Assembly: GCF_017896165.1 (NCBI RefSeq)
Contig: NZ_JAFCNB010000004.1
Span: 248,001-312,000, forward strand
DNA from: Microbispora oryzae
GTDB lineage: Bacteria; Actinomycetota; Actinomycetes; Streptosporangiales; Streptosporangiaceae
Direction: 5' to 3'
DNA length: 64,000 bases
Both the position numbers and the translations under genes were made by a program. The notes below the pieces were generated by a model. It was not told the DNA's origin, searched no databases, and saw nothing but the letters and a program-made list of their open reading frames with translations. Positions within the stretch are counted from its first letter, which is position 1; each line of letters begins with the position of its first letter. Positions 44,399 through 52,487 of the stretch are shown in pieces.

Positions 44399-45289
44399 AT
44401 GACTGCCATAGAGATCCGAAATCTGGTGAAGTCGTTCGGCGCGGTCAAGGCGGTCGACGACGTCACCTTCACCGTCGAGGCGGGCTCGGTCACCGGATAC
44501 CTGGGCCCCAACGGGGCCGGGAAGACGACGACTCTGCGCAGCCTGCTGAGCCTGGTCACCCCCGACTCGGGCGAGGCGCTCATCCACGGCCGCCGCTACC
44601 GCGACATCGAGGCGCCGCTGGCCGAGGTCGGAGCCGTACTGGAGGCCACGAGCTTCCATCCCGGCCGCACAGCGGCCAACCATCTGCGCGGCCTGTGCAT
44701 CGCCGGCAGGCTGCCCGTCAAGCGGGCCGAGGAGGCGCTCGGCCAGGTCGGGCTCGCCGACGTGGCCGGCAAACGCGTCGGCGGGTTCTCCCTCGGCATG
44801 CGGCAGCGCCTCGCGCTGGCCGGCGCGATCCTCGGCCGGCCCCGCGTCTTCATCCTGGACGAGCCGGCCAACGGGCTCGACCCGGCCGGTATCGAGTGGC
44901 TGCGGGGGTTCCTGCGTCATCTCGCGCACGACCAGGGCGCCGCGGTCCTCGTCTCCAGCCATGTGCTGTCCGAGGTCGAGCAGACCGTGGACGACGTCGT
45001 CATCCTCGCCCGCGGGAAGCTCGTCCGGCAGGGCGCGCTCGACGAGATCGTCACCGGCGACGACGCCTCCGTACGCGTCCGGACGGCCAGGGCCCCCGAA
45101 CTGGCGGACGCGCTGGAGGCGGCCGGGGCCACGGTGGAGCGGGTCACGGAGGACACCCTGCGGGTCCGTGGCCTCGACTCCGAGGCGATCGGACAGCTCG
45201 CCCTCGACCGGCGCATCGTGCTGACCGAGGTCGGCCAGGAGCGGTCGGACCTGCAGAAGGTCTTCCTCGAGCTGACGGAGGGACGATGA
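44399..45289 (+). CDS. ABC exporter ATPase
   Basis: 296 residues of the drug/lantibiotic-resistance type (DrrA/BcrA-like). Walker A is GPNGAGKTTT, the signature FSLGMRQRLALAGAI, Walker B VFILDEPANGLDP and the switch His lies in VSSHVLSEVE. It overlaps its permease gene by 4 nt (ATGA). ATG 44399 is chosen because GATAAT (44386-44391) lies 7 nt upstream, a -10 position consistent with a leaderless mRNA; GTG 44384 is in frame but would lie on the -10. Likely exports a hydrophobic molecule or modulates the membrane; substrate unknown. Confidence 0.88.
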   Translation: MTAIEIRNLVKSFGAVKAVDDVTFTVEAGSVTGYLGPNGAGKTTTLRSLLSLVTPDSGEALIHGRRYRDIEAPLAEVGAVLEATSFHPGRTAANHLRGLCIAGRLPVKRAEEALGQVGLADVAGKRVGGFSLGMRQRLALAGAILGRPRVFILDEPANGLDPAGIEWLRGFLRHLAHDQGAAVLVSSHVLSEVEQTVDDVVILARGKLVRQGALDEIVTGDDASVRVRTARAPELADALEAAGATVERVTEDTLRVRGLDSEAIGQLALDRRIVLTEVGQERSDLQKVFLELTEGR

Positions 45290-46065
45290 CCGCGCTCGTC
45301 AGGGCCGAGCTGCACAAGCTGTTCACCACCCGCCTGTGGTGGATCATGATGATCGTCATGATCCTGCTGATCGGGATCTCCCTCGGCTTCGCCATCGGAT
45401 CCGCCGGGGTCGAGTCGAACGGCCTGAGCACCCCGGCCCGCACCTCGCCCGAGTGGCTCGAGCTCGCCTGGTCCGCGGGCGCGAGCGGGAGCATCTTCGT
45501 GATGATCCTCGGCGTCATCATGATGACCTCGGAGTATCGCTACCAGACCGTCACCGGCACGTTCCTCGCGACGCCCCGCCGGACCCCGGTGATCGCCGCC
45601 AAGCTGGTGGCGGGCCTGATCGTCGGCGCCCTGTTCGCCGTGGCGGCGCTGCTGTTCGAGACGGTCGTCGCGATCCCCGCCGTCCTGATCTCCGGCGGCG
45701 AGGTCTCGCTCACGGCGTCCCACATCCCCCAGATCAGCCTCGGCATCCTGGCCAACCTGGCCCTGAACGTCCTGTTCGGCATCGGCCTCGGGGCACTCGT
45801 CCGCAACCAGATCGCCGGCGTCGTGGCCGCCATCGTCTGGTCGTACGCGATCGAGGGGATCTTCAGCTCCTTCCCGGCCCTGCAGCCCGTCGGCAAGTGG
45901 CTGCCGGGCGGGGCGGCGCGGGCGCTGATGAGCATCGACATCGACACCGGGCTGGGCAGACCCGATCTGCTGCCCGCCTGGGCGGGCGCCCTCGTGCTGA
46001 TCGCGTACGCCGTCCTGTTCGCCTTCGTCGCGTCGGCCACGACCGTCCGGCGTGACATCACCTGA
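45286..46065 (+). CDS. ABC exporter permease (ABC-2 type)
   Basis: 259 residues with six membrane helices. The N-terminus LVRAELHKLFTTRLWWIMMIV and the SEYRYQTVTGTFLATPRR cytoplasmic loop are typical of ABC-2 permeases paired with BcrA-like ATPases. It forms the membrane part of the exporter encoded with the preceding gene. A GC-rich hairpin-like sequence follows the stop (46068-46085). Confidence 0.87.
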   Translation: MTALVRAELHKLFTTRLWWIMMIVMILLIGISLGFAIGSAGVESNGLSTPARTSPEWLELAWSAGASGSIFVMILGVIMMTSEYRYQTVTGTFLATPRRTPVIAAKLVAGLIVGALFAVAALLFETVVAIPAVLISGGEVSLTASHIPQISLGILANLALNVLFGIGLGALVRNQIAGVVAAIVWSYAIEGIFSSFPALQPVGKWLPGGAARALMSIDIDTGLGRPDLLPAWAGALVLIAYAVLFAFVASATTVRRDIT

Positions 46066-46186
46066 CGCCCCCGCAGGCGGGGCCCCGGTTGGGGCTCCGC
46101 CGTGATGCGCGGGGTCAGTGCGGCAGGAGCGCCGGGATCTGGTTTGCTAGGACGGTCTCATCCGCACGGCACTACGGGGAATGTGA

Positions 46187-46969
46187 ATGCGCAGCGTCGA
46201 ACCCGAGATCTTTCTTGTCGCCAGGCCCGAGCTGGACTATGACGAGCTGGCCCGCTACCTGGGGGAGATCGGCGGGGAGAAGTGGCTGGAGCGCCTGGAG
46301 CGGGGTGAGTTCGACGCCCAGAATCTCGCCGAGTTCGCCGGACGTCTGTGCTACCGGTCCTTCGAGCCGGGTCTCAACCCGAATGTGACGCGCATCCGCA
46401 CCGACCAGGACGCCTACCTCCGCAACATCCTGGCCAGCGCCCACGGCAGCGTGCTCGAACACGTCAGCTTCAGTTTCGTGCTGCACAACGTGTCCCGGGT
46501 GTTCACCCACGAGCTGGTCCGGCATCGTCCCGGCGTCGCGATCTCCCAGGAGTCGCTGCGGTTCGTGCGGCTCACCGACCTGCCCTTCTGGTTCCCCGAG
46601 TGGGCTCAGCAGGACGCCGAGCTGATGAAGCGCGCGGCCGACCTGCTGGACCGGATGGAGGAGTTCCAGACGTGGATGGCGGGCCATTTCGGCCTCGACG
46701 AGGAGGGCGTGCCGTTCGCGGACAAGAAGCACCGCACGTCCTTCATGCGGCGCTTCGCCCCGGAAGGGGTCGCGACCGGGCTGGTCTGGACGGCGAACGT
46801 GCGGACCCTCCGGCACACGATCGAGGCGCGTACGGCGGAGGGGGCGGAGGAGGAGATCCGCCTGGTCTTCCAGCGGATCGGCGAGATCATGCGCGCGGAG
46901 GCCCCGGCGCTGTTCGGCGACTACGTCGTCGAGAACGGCGCGTGGATCCCCGGCTGGCGCAAGGTCTGA
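46187..46969 (+). CDS. thyX: FAD-dependent thymidylate synthase
   Basis: 260 residues. The ThyX motif RHRPGVAISQESLRF (R112-H113-R114, with the conserved Ser of RHRxxxxxxS) binds FAD and dUMP. The C-terminal LVWTANVRTLRHTIEARTAEGAEEEIR is also diagnostic. It methylates dUMP to dTMP using methylene-tetrahydrofolate and NADPH. It is monocistronic here, with GGGGAATG upstream of the ATG and a possible -10 TAGGAC near 46148. Confidence 0.95.
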   Translation: MRSVEPEIFLVARPELDYDELARYLGEIGGEKWLERLERGEFDAQNLAEFAGRLCYRSFEPGLNPNVTRIRTDQDAYLRNILASAHGSVLEHVSFSFVLHNVSRVFTHELVRHRPGVAISQESLRFVRLTDLPFWFPEWAQQDAELMKRAADLLDRMEEFQTWMAGHFGLDEEGVPFADKKHRTSFMRRFAPEGVATGLVWTANVRTLRHTIEARTAEGAEEEIRLVFQRIGEIMRAEAPALFGDYVVENGAWIPGWRKV

Positions 46970-46990
46970 TCAGCCGGTTGCGGGGGCAGG

Positions 46991-48067
46991 TCAGAGCACC
47001 GCGGCCCGCACGCACAGGACGTCGGGGAGGTGTCTCGCGATCGTGAACCACGACTCCCCGTCGTCGCGGGAGCCGTAGACCTCGCCGTCGCGCGTGCCGA
47101 AGAACAGGCCCGCGGGGCCGGCGGTCGCCGCGTCCCTCAGGACGGAGGCGTGGACGGGGCCCTCGGGCAGGCCGGCGGAGAAGCCTTGCCAGGCGGCTCC
47201 GCCGTCGTCGCTGCGGAACACCTGGTAGCGGTAGCCCACGGGGGTCCGGTTCATGTCGGAGTGCAGCGGGAAGACCCAGAGCCGGTCGGGGTCGTCCGGA
47301 TGCGTGACGATCGGGAAGCCGAAGTCGCTCGGCAGGCCGGAGCCGACGTCGGTCCAGGTGCCGCCGAAGTCGTCCGACCGGTAGACCCCGAAGTGGTGCT
47401 GGAGGTACAGGCGTTCCGGCCGGGCCGGGTGCTGGGCCACCTTGTGGACGCACTGCCCGAACTCCGGGTACTGCGCGCCCTCCGGCAGGAACGGCGCCCG
47501 GATGTTCCGGTTGGCCGGCTCCCAGGTGGCGCCCCCGTCGGCGCTGCGGAAGAACCCGACCGCGGAGGCGGCGATCGCGATGCGGCCGGCGTCCTCGGGG
47601 TGCGGGACGATCGTGTGCAGGCACAGCCCGCCGCCGCCGGGCCGCCACTGCGGCCGGGTGGGGTGGTCCCACAGGCCCTCCACCATCCGGTAGGTCTCCC
47701 CGCGGTCCTCGGAGCGGAACAGCGCCGCCGGCTCGGCGCCGGCCCAGACGACGTCCGGCTCGGCCGGGGACGGCAGCAGCTGCCACACCTTGACGAGCGA
47801 CGTCCCGGTCCGCTCGGGGAACGCGATCGGCGGTGACGGCGCCTCCTGCCAGGTCTTCCCGAGGTCGTCCGACCACCTCAACGAGGGCCCGAAGTGCCCG
47901 TACTCGAGCCCGGCGAGCAGCCGGACCGGGGCCTGACGGGTGTCTATCGCGATCGACGGGACGCCGATGGTGGAGAAGCGCACGGGCTCGACCCGGAACG
48001 GGCCGCCGTTCGCCGACCGTGCGAGGAACAGGCCCTTGCGCGTCCCGATCGCGAGCAGAGCTTCCAT
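46991..48067 (-). CDS. BNR/Asp-box repeat protein (sialidase-fold beta-propeller)
   Basis: 358 residues with at least six Asp-box-like repeats: SDDLGKTWQ, SEDRGETYR, SADGGATWE, SDDFGGTWT, SDDGGAAWQ and SRDDGESWF, spaced as propeller blades. There is no signal peptide and none of the sialidase arginine triad is obvious, so this is probably a binding or scaffold propeller rather than a sialidase. ATG 48067 has AAGG upstream. It recurs in actinomycetes as a protein of unknown function. Two long palindromes lie between it and the flavohemoprotein gene. Confidence 0.82.
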   Translation of the reverse strand: MEALLAIGTRKGLFLARSANGGPFRVEPVRFSTIGVPSIAIDTRQAPVRLLAGLEYGHFGPSLRWSDDLGKTWQEAPSPPIAFPERTGTSLVKVWQLLPSPAEPDVVWAGAEPAALFRSEDRGETYRMVEGLWDHPTRPQWRPGGGGLCLHTIVPHPEDAGRIAIAASAVGFFRSADGGATWEPANRNIRAPFLPEGAQYPEFGQCVHKVAQHPARPERLYLQHHFGVYRSDDFGGTWTDVGSGLPSDFGFPIVTHPDDPDRLWVFPLHSDMNRTPVGYRYQVFRSDDGGAAWQGFSAGLPEGPVHASVLRDAATAGPAGLFFGTRDGEVYGSRDDGESWFTIARHLPDVLCVRAAVL

Positions 48068-48130
48068 GATCGCTGCCTTCCTGTCCGGCTGTCGTCCCGG
48101 CGGACGCCGCCCGCGGGGACGAACGGGCGC

Positions 48131-48157
48131 AGGCCATCCTGCCAGGCAGGATGGCCT
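48131..48157. promoter_or_regulatory. 27-bp perfect palindrome before the Asp-box gene
   Basis: AGGCCATCCTGCC, one central base, then its exact reverse complement. It starts 63 bp before the Asp-box protein start codon. As RNA it could only form a hairpin with a strained loop, so a protein site or a cruciform is as likely as a terminator. Confidence 0.6.
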
Positions 48158-48224
48158 ACCGCCCGGCGAACGCCGGGGCCGTGCACGGCCTGGAACGCCG
48201 ACTTCGCGAGCGGCCCAGGGCACA

Positions 48225-48247
48225 GATCGTCCGGAATCCGGACGATC
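48225..48247 (-). terminator. 23-bp perfect palindrome after the flavohemoprotein gene
   Basis: GATCGTCCGGA, one base, then TCCGGACGATC. Outer GGGCAC (48218-48223) and GTGCCC arms can extend the structure. It lies about 90 bp after the leftward flavohemoprotein stop and is the likely terminator of that gene. Confidence 0.55.
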
Positions 48248-48337
48248 CAGGCCGTGCCCTCCGGGCGTGTCCGGAGCCGGTGACAGGCCCGGTGGACAGG
48301 CCCGATGACGGGGCCGGCGAGTGGTGGCGCGCCGGCG

Positions 48338-49477
48338 TCAGGGCGCGCCGTACGGTGAGTCGTGATGGATGCGGGACGTGGGGACGCCCGACCTCCGCAG
48401 GCGGCTCACGGCGTCGTCAACCATCGGGGCCGGCCCGCAGACGTAGACCTCGTGTTCCCCCCACGGCCGGAGTCGTTCCATCACATCCGGGAGACTGCCC
48501 GTGATGCCGTCGTAGTCGGGCTCGTCGGAGACCACGGGGAGCACCCGGAGCCTCGGGTGGCCCGACTCCATGCGGATCAGGTCGTCGAGGTCGTACAGGT
48601 CGGCGGCGTGCCGTGCCCCGAACAGCAGGTGGATGCCGGGCACGCGGCCCGGCCCGGTGGTGTGTCCTGTGGTGTGCTCGACGACGTGCTCGACGATCGC
48701 CTTGAGCGGGGCCAGCCCGGTGCCGCCGGCCACGCAGAGGATGTCGCGGCCGGAGTCCGGCGGCACCATGGTGCCCGCCGGAGGCCCGAGCAGCACCTGG
48801 TCTCCGATGCGGGTCTCCCGGACCAGGCTCGAGCTCACCCAGCCCCCCGGCACCGCCTTGACGTGGAAGGAGAGGGTGTCGTCCGCGCGCGGCGCGTTCG
48901 CGATCGAGAAGGCCCGCCAGACGCGCGGCCAGCGGGCGGTCTGCAGGGCCACGTGCTGTCCCGGCCGGAAGTCCATCCGCTGGGAGGGCCGCACGGTGAC
49001 AATGGCGATGTCCCGGGTGCGCCGCTCGTGCGCGACGACCTCGGCGGGCCACCAGGGCGGAGCGGCCTCGGCGTCGGCCTCGGCCGCCTCCTTCATCATG
49101 TCCGCCGCCATGCGGTACGCGGCGGCCCAGGCCGCCTCCATCTCCGGGGTCCAGATCTCGGCGGCGAAGCGCCGGATCGTCGCGATCAGGGCGTCGCCGA
49201 ACGCGGTGTAGTGCTCGGCGACGACGCCGTACTTGCGGTGGTCGCGGCCGAGCCGCCCGAGGTACGCCGACAGGCCCTCGGGGTTGTCGGCCATCCAGAC
49301 GATCCGTGTGAGCGCGGCGAAGAGCCGCTCGCGCTGCTCACCCATGGCCGGCGGGAACATCGCCCGCAGCCGGGGACTGCCGGAGAACAGCCGCCCGTAG
49401 AAGTACGCGGCGGCCTCCTCCGCGACGGGTTCGACGACGGAGAAGCTCTCCTTGACGAGGCGCGGATTCAGCGACAT
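48338..49477 (-). CDS. hmp: Flavohemoprotein (nitric-oxide dioxygenase-like)
   Basis: 379 residues. The globin domain (1-135) has its likely proximal His at H80 in GRDHRKYGVVAEHY. The ferredoxin-reductase part has the FAD motif RAFSIANAP and NADPH motif VAGGTGLAPLKAIV, ending in VYVCGPAPMVDDAVSRL. It would use NAD(P)H and oxygen to turn nitric oxide into nitrate, or reduce other ligands. An HTTGHTTG repeat lies in the reductase domain. No NsrR or DosR-like site is obvious upstream; a 7-bp stem (GACCGGA/TCCGGTC) lies at 49498-49518. Confidence 0.9.
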   Translation of the reverse strand: MSLNPRLVKESFSVVEPVAEEAAAYFYGRLFSGSPRLRAMFPPAMGEQRERLFAALTRIVWMADNPEGLSAYLGRLGRDHRKYGVVAEHYTAFGDALIATIRRFAAEIWTPEMEAAWAAAYRMAADMMKEAAEADAEAAPPWWPAEVVAHERRTRDIAIVTVRPSQRMDFRPGQHVALQTARWPRVWRAFSIANAPRADDTLSFHVKAVPGGWVSSSLVRETRIGDQVLLGPPAGTMVPPDSGRDILCVAGGTGLAPLKAIVEHVVEHTTGHTTGPGRVPGIHLLFGARHAADLYDLDDLIRMESGHPRLRVLPVVSDEPDYDGITGSLPDVMERLRPWGEHEVYVCGPAPMVDDAVSRLRRSGVPTSRIHHDSPYGAP

Positions 49478-49809
49478 CGATTGTGTCCCACCCTTGGGAC
49501 CGGAAACGCGCTCCGGTCTTGTCGATCCACCTCCCTGACGGCTCCGGGTGACGAGCGCCGGAGGCCCCGGCCCGACCGAACGCTCACCAGGAGTGTTTCA
49601 CCCGTACTCGGGCGTCACAACCGATTCCCGACAAGGGATATTGAGACCGACGGATAGTGATCAGTCCGTGATGCCGGGTGAACGCCATGCTTCAGGCAGA
49701 GTTGGGACAGGAGTTGCACATGTGTCGTTTGTTAAGAAAAGTGACGAACGTGAAATCGCGTACGCCATGATGGGCGTGCCCCTATGCACCACTAACGGGA
49801 GATTGCGTC
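49478..49809. other. Divergent intergenic stretch with a possible leader ORF
   Basis: 332 bp between divergent genes. It holds the GACCGGA/TCCGGTC inverted repeat at 49498-49518 near the hmp start, an AT-richer right half likely carrying the promoter of the amidotransferase-like gene, and a 16-codon ORF at 49720-49770. Confidence 0.6.
49720..49770 (+). CDS. Possible 16-residue upstream ORF
   Basis: MCRLLRKVTNVKSRTP, with AGGAG 6 nt before the ATG, better than most genes here. It includes a TTA leucine codon, rare in actinomycetes and dependent on bldA tRNA. It ends 39 bp before the amidotransferase-like gene, so it could couple or attenuate its expression. No homologue is known to me. Confidence 0.3.
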   Translation: MCRLLRKVTNVKSRTP

Positions 49810-50508
49810 ATGGCGCGTCCGATTGTCGGCATCACCACGTATCTGGAGGCCGCCCGATGGGGTGAGTGGGTCCGGGAGGCCGCGGTCTCACCCCAGGCGT
49901 ACGGTCGGGCGGTCGAGCGGGCCGGGGGCGCGGCCGTGCTGCTTCCCCCGTTCGGCACGGTCTCGGTGCGCGATTACGTGCGCAGGCTCGACGCCGTCAT
50001 CCTCGCAGGCGGCGTCCCGCTCGACCCGGCCCTGTACGGCGAGGAGGCCCCCGAGGACGGGACGGGCGACGACGTGCGCGACCCCCAGCCGTACCGGGAC
50101 CGGTTCGAGACGGCGCTCGTGGAGGCGGCGGTGGAGGCGGACCTGCCGCTGCTCGCGGTCTCCCGGGGAATGCACGTGCTGAACGTCGCGCGGGGCGGGA
50201 CCCTGATCCCCTCGCTGCCGGCGGCGGTCGGGCACGAACGGCACGACACCGCCGGGCACGTCGTGACGGTCAGCGTGTCAAGCCGGGTGGGCAAGGCGAT
50301 CGGCGACCGCGCCGAGGTGACCGGCGCGCACCGCCAGGCCGTGAAGCGGCTGGGCACCGGGCTGATCGCCGTCGCCTGGGCGGACGACCAGATCGTCGAG
50401 GCCGTGGAGCTGCCGGGCCACCGGTTCGCGGTGGGCGTGCAGTGGCATCCCGAGCGCGGCTCGGACAACCGGCTGATCGAGGCGCTGGTCGAGGCCGCGC
50501 GCCCCTGA
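49810..50508 (+). CDS. Class I amidotransferase / gamma-glutamyl-GABA hydrolase family, nucleophile replaced
   Basis: 232 residues with the fold of PuuD-like gamma-glutamyl-gamma-aminobutyrate hydrolases: VGITTYLEAARWGEW, ILAGGVPLDPALYGEE, and the C-terminal VGVQWHPE (H213, E215). The nucleophile elbow reads LPLLAVSRGMHVLN, with S118 where the family has Cys (LGxCRGMQ); the codon is TCC. It is therefore either inactive on amides, a Ser variant, or a binding protein. ATG 49810 has GGGAGA upstream. Confidence 0.82.
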   Translation: MARPIVGITTYLEAARWGEWVREAAVSPQAYGRAVERAGGAAVLLPPFGTVSVRDYVRRLDAVILAGGVPLDPALYGEEAPEDGTGDDVRDPQPYRDRFETALVEAAVEADLPLLAVSRGMHVLNVARGGTLIPSLPAAVGHERHDTAGHVVTVSVSSRVGKAIGDRAEVTGAHRQAVKRLGTGLIAVAWADDQIVEAVELPGHRFAVGVQWHPERGSDNRLIEALVEAARP

Positions 50509-50532
50509 CCCCTCCGGGGCCGGAAGGGGTCA
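50506..50532. terminator. Bidirectional terminator made from two stop codons
   Basis: TGACCCCT (50506-50513) pairs with AGGGGTCA (50525-50532). The left arm begins with the stop of the rightward gene, and the right arm ends with the stop of the leftward acyl-CoA dehydrogenase gene. Inner CCGG/CCGG can extend the stem past a bulged A. Confidence 0.65.
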
Positions 50533-51711
50533 GAAGCTCCGCGGCAGGCCGAGAACCTGGGTGGCCAGGTAGTTGAGCAGCAGTTCCTCCGTGACGGGGG
50601 CGATCCGCCCGATCCGGGCGTCCGCCAGCAGCCGCGCGACGGGATACTCCAGCGAGTACGCCATGCCGCCGTGGGTCTGGAACGCCGCGTCGGCCGCCTC
50701 CCAGGCGGCCTGCGAGGCGGTGAGCTTGGCGATGTTGGCATCGGTGCCGCAGGGCAGGCGGCGGTCGAACGACCAGGCGGCCTTGTGCAGCATCAGCCGG
50801 GCCAGCTCGATCTTCGCCTTCACCTGGGCGAGGGGGAACGCGATCGCCTGGTTGGCCCCGATCGGCCGGCCGAAGACCGAGCGCTCCTTCGCGTAGCCGA
50901 CGCCGACCCGCAGCGCCACCTCGGCGACGCCGAGGGAGCTCGCGCCCAGCAGGATCCGCTCGGGGTTGAGGACGTCCCAGAGCACGGCGGCCCCGCCGTG
51001 CAGCTCGCCGACGACGCTGCTCTCCGGCACCCGCAGGTCGTCGACGAAGACCATGTTGGACGGGGTGGTGTTGGCGCCCATCTTGGGAATCGGCCGGTAG
51101 TCCAGCCGGCCGGACGCCACCGCCTCGGGCACGTTGACCAGGAACACCGTCATGCCGTGCGTGCGCGGCCGGGCCTCGGCGGCCGGAACCGTCCTGGTCA
51201 CCAGCAGCATCCAGGTGGCCCGCTGCACCCCGGTGATCCAGATCTTCCTGCCGTTGATCAGGAAGTCGGAGCCGTCGCGCCGGGCGAACGTGGAGACCGC
51301 CAGCGAGTTCGACCCCGCGTCCGGCTCCGTCAGGGCGAAACAGGTCTCGGCCTCGCCCGTCGCCAGCTTCGGCAGCAGCTCGGCCCGCTGCTCGTCGGAG
51401 CCGTGCCGCGCCAGCGTCAGCGCGCCGAAGCCGGGGGTCAGCACGTAGACGAAGGCGGAGCCGCCGGCGGCGCCGGACGCCGCCAGGGTCTCCGTGGCGA
51501 CCGCGAGCTCCAGCAGCCCCTGCCCGGCCCCGCCGTACTCCTCGGGGACGGCCAGGCCGAGCCACCCGCCCGCGGCCAGCTCCGCCCAGACCTCCTCCGG
51601 CCACCGCTTCTCGGTCTCACACCGCTCCCAGTAGGCCATGTCGTACCGGGAGCAGATGCCGGCGATCCCCTCGCGCACCGCCTGCGCGCTTTCGGGCAGC
51701 GAGAAGTCCAC
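50530..51711 (-). CDS. Acyl-CoA dehydrogenase
   Basis: 393 residues. FAD and substrate signatures CFALTEPDAGSNS and WITGVQRATWMLLVTRT, the helical C-terminal FGRPIGANQAIAFPLAQVKAKIELARLM and a catalytic-type Glu in GGMAYSLEYPVARLLAD. It oxidises an acyl-CoA to the enoyl-CoA, passing electrons to ETF; chain length is not predictable. No other beta-oxidation gene is adjacent. Confidence 0.92.
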   Translation of the reverse strand: MDFSLPESAQAVREGIAGICSRYDMAYWERCETEKRWPEEVWAELAAGGWLGLAVPEEYGGAGQGLLELAVATETLAASGAAGGSAFVYVLTPGFGALTLARHGSDEQRAELLPKLATGEAETCFALTEPDAGSNSLAVSTFARRDGSDFLINGRKIWITGVQRATWMLLVTRTVPAAEARPRTHGMTVFLVNVPEAVASGRLDYRPIPKMGANTTPSNMVFVDDLRVPESSVVGELHGGAAVLWDVLNPERILLGASSLGVAEVALRVGVGYAKERSVFGRPIGANQAIAFPLAQVKAKIELARLMLHKAAWSFDRRLPCGTDANIAKLTASQAAWEAADAAFQTHGGMAYSLEYPVARLLADARIGRIAPVTEELLLNYLATQVLGLPRSF

Positions 51712-51766
51712 GGGTCTCCAATCGTTCGCGGGCCATACTAGAACGAAGTTCGGCCCGGCCGCGAGA

Positions 51767-52357
51767 TCATCTTCTCGGGCGGCGCGCGTGGTAGACGAAG
51801 GCCGGCGGCAGGTTCCGCCACACCGTGCGGCCCGGCACGACCTCCTCGAAGGCCGTGGTCAGCCGCCCGCGGAACCGTACGGCCGGGGGCAGCGCCCGGG
51901 CGTGGACGTAGGAGAACGTGGTGAACGCCCCGTCCGGAGCCAGCGAGTCCACCACCGCCCGAAGCACGGCCGACTGCCGGCCGTAGGAGAACGCGGCCCA
52001 GGGAAGCCCGCTCACGATCACGTCGGCGGCGGCCAGGCCGCGCCGGGCCAGCAGGGCGGGCAGATTGGCGGCGCTGTCGACGACGACCTCCACGCCGGGG
52101 TGGCGCTCCGCGAGGTGCCCGGCGAGCCGCGTGTTGATCTCGACGGCCACGTGGCGGCCCCGCCCGCCGAGCCGCCGCTGGATCTCAGCGGTGAACGGCC
52201 CGGTGCCCGGTCCGAGCTCCAACACGACCGGGTCGCCCCGCTCGGGCACCGGGACGCAGACGGCGGACGACAGCCGCCGGGAGCTGGGCGCCACCGCCCC
52301 GATCACGGCGGGGGAGCGGAGGAACTGGCCCAGGAAGAGGGCCGATTGACTGGTCAT
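51767..52357 (-). CDS. SAM-dependent methyltransferase, phospholipid-methyltransferase-like
   Basis: 196 residues. An N-terminal helix (SALFLGQFLRSPAVIGAVAPSSRRL) typical of PmtA-like or rRNA-adenine-dimethylase-like proteins precedes SAM motif I VVLELGPGTGPFT, acidic loop VAVEINTRLAGHL and motif IV IVSGLPWAAFS. It could methylate phosphatidylethanolamine or a small amine; membrane association is plausible. ATG 52357 is chosen over GTG 52363; neither has a ribosome site, so the message may be leaderless. Confidence 0.8.
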   Translation of the reverse strand: MTSQSALFLGQFLRSPAVIGAVAPSSRRLSSAVCVPVPERGDPVVLELGPGTGPFTAEIQRRLGGRGRHVAVEINTRLAGHLAERHPGVEVVVDSAANLPALLARRGLAAADVIVSGLPWAAFSYGRQSAVLRAVVDSLAPDGAFTTFSYVHARALPPAVRFRGRLTTAFEEVVPGRTVWRNLPPAFVYHARRPRR

Positions 52358-52487
52358 GATCACACGCTAGGGCGGGCCCCCCGCCCCGGCCGCCCGCCGA
52401 CCGGCCCGGCCGGGTGGCCAGAAGGAGGAGACGTCCTCCTCCCGGTGGAGGACCGGGCGCGGCCGTCCCGCCGGGTACCGTGCCGGT

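Noticed and set aside
46991..48067. Asp-box protein as a sialidase of the nonulosonate locus
   Set aside because: No signal peptide, no visible arginine triad, and it lies more than 30 kb from the locus.
49548..49865. 105-residue ORF spanning the spacer before the amidotransferase-like gene
   Set aside because: It runs into the real gene in another frame and has no ribosome site at its start; only the 16-codon ORF within has one.
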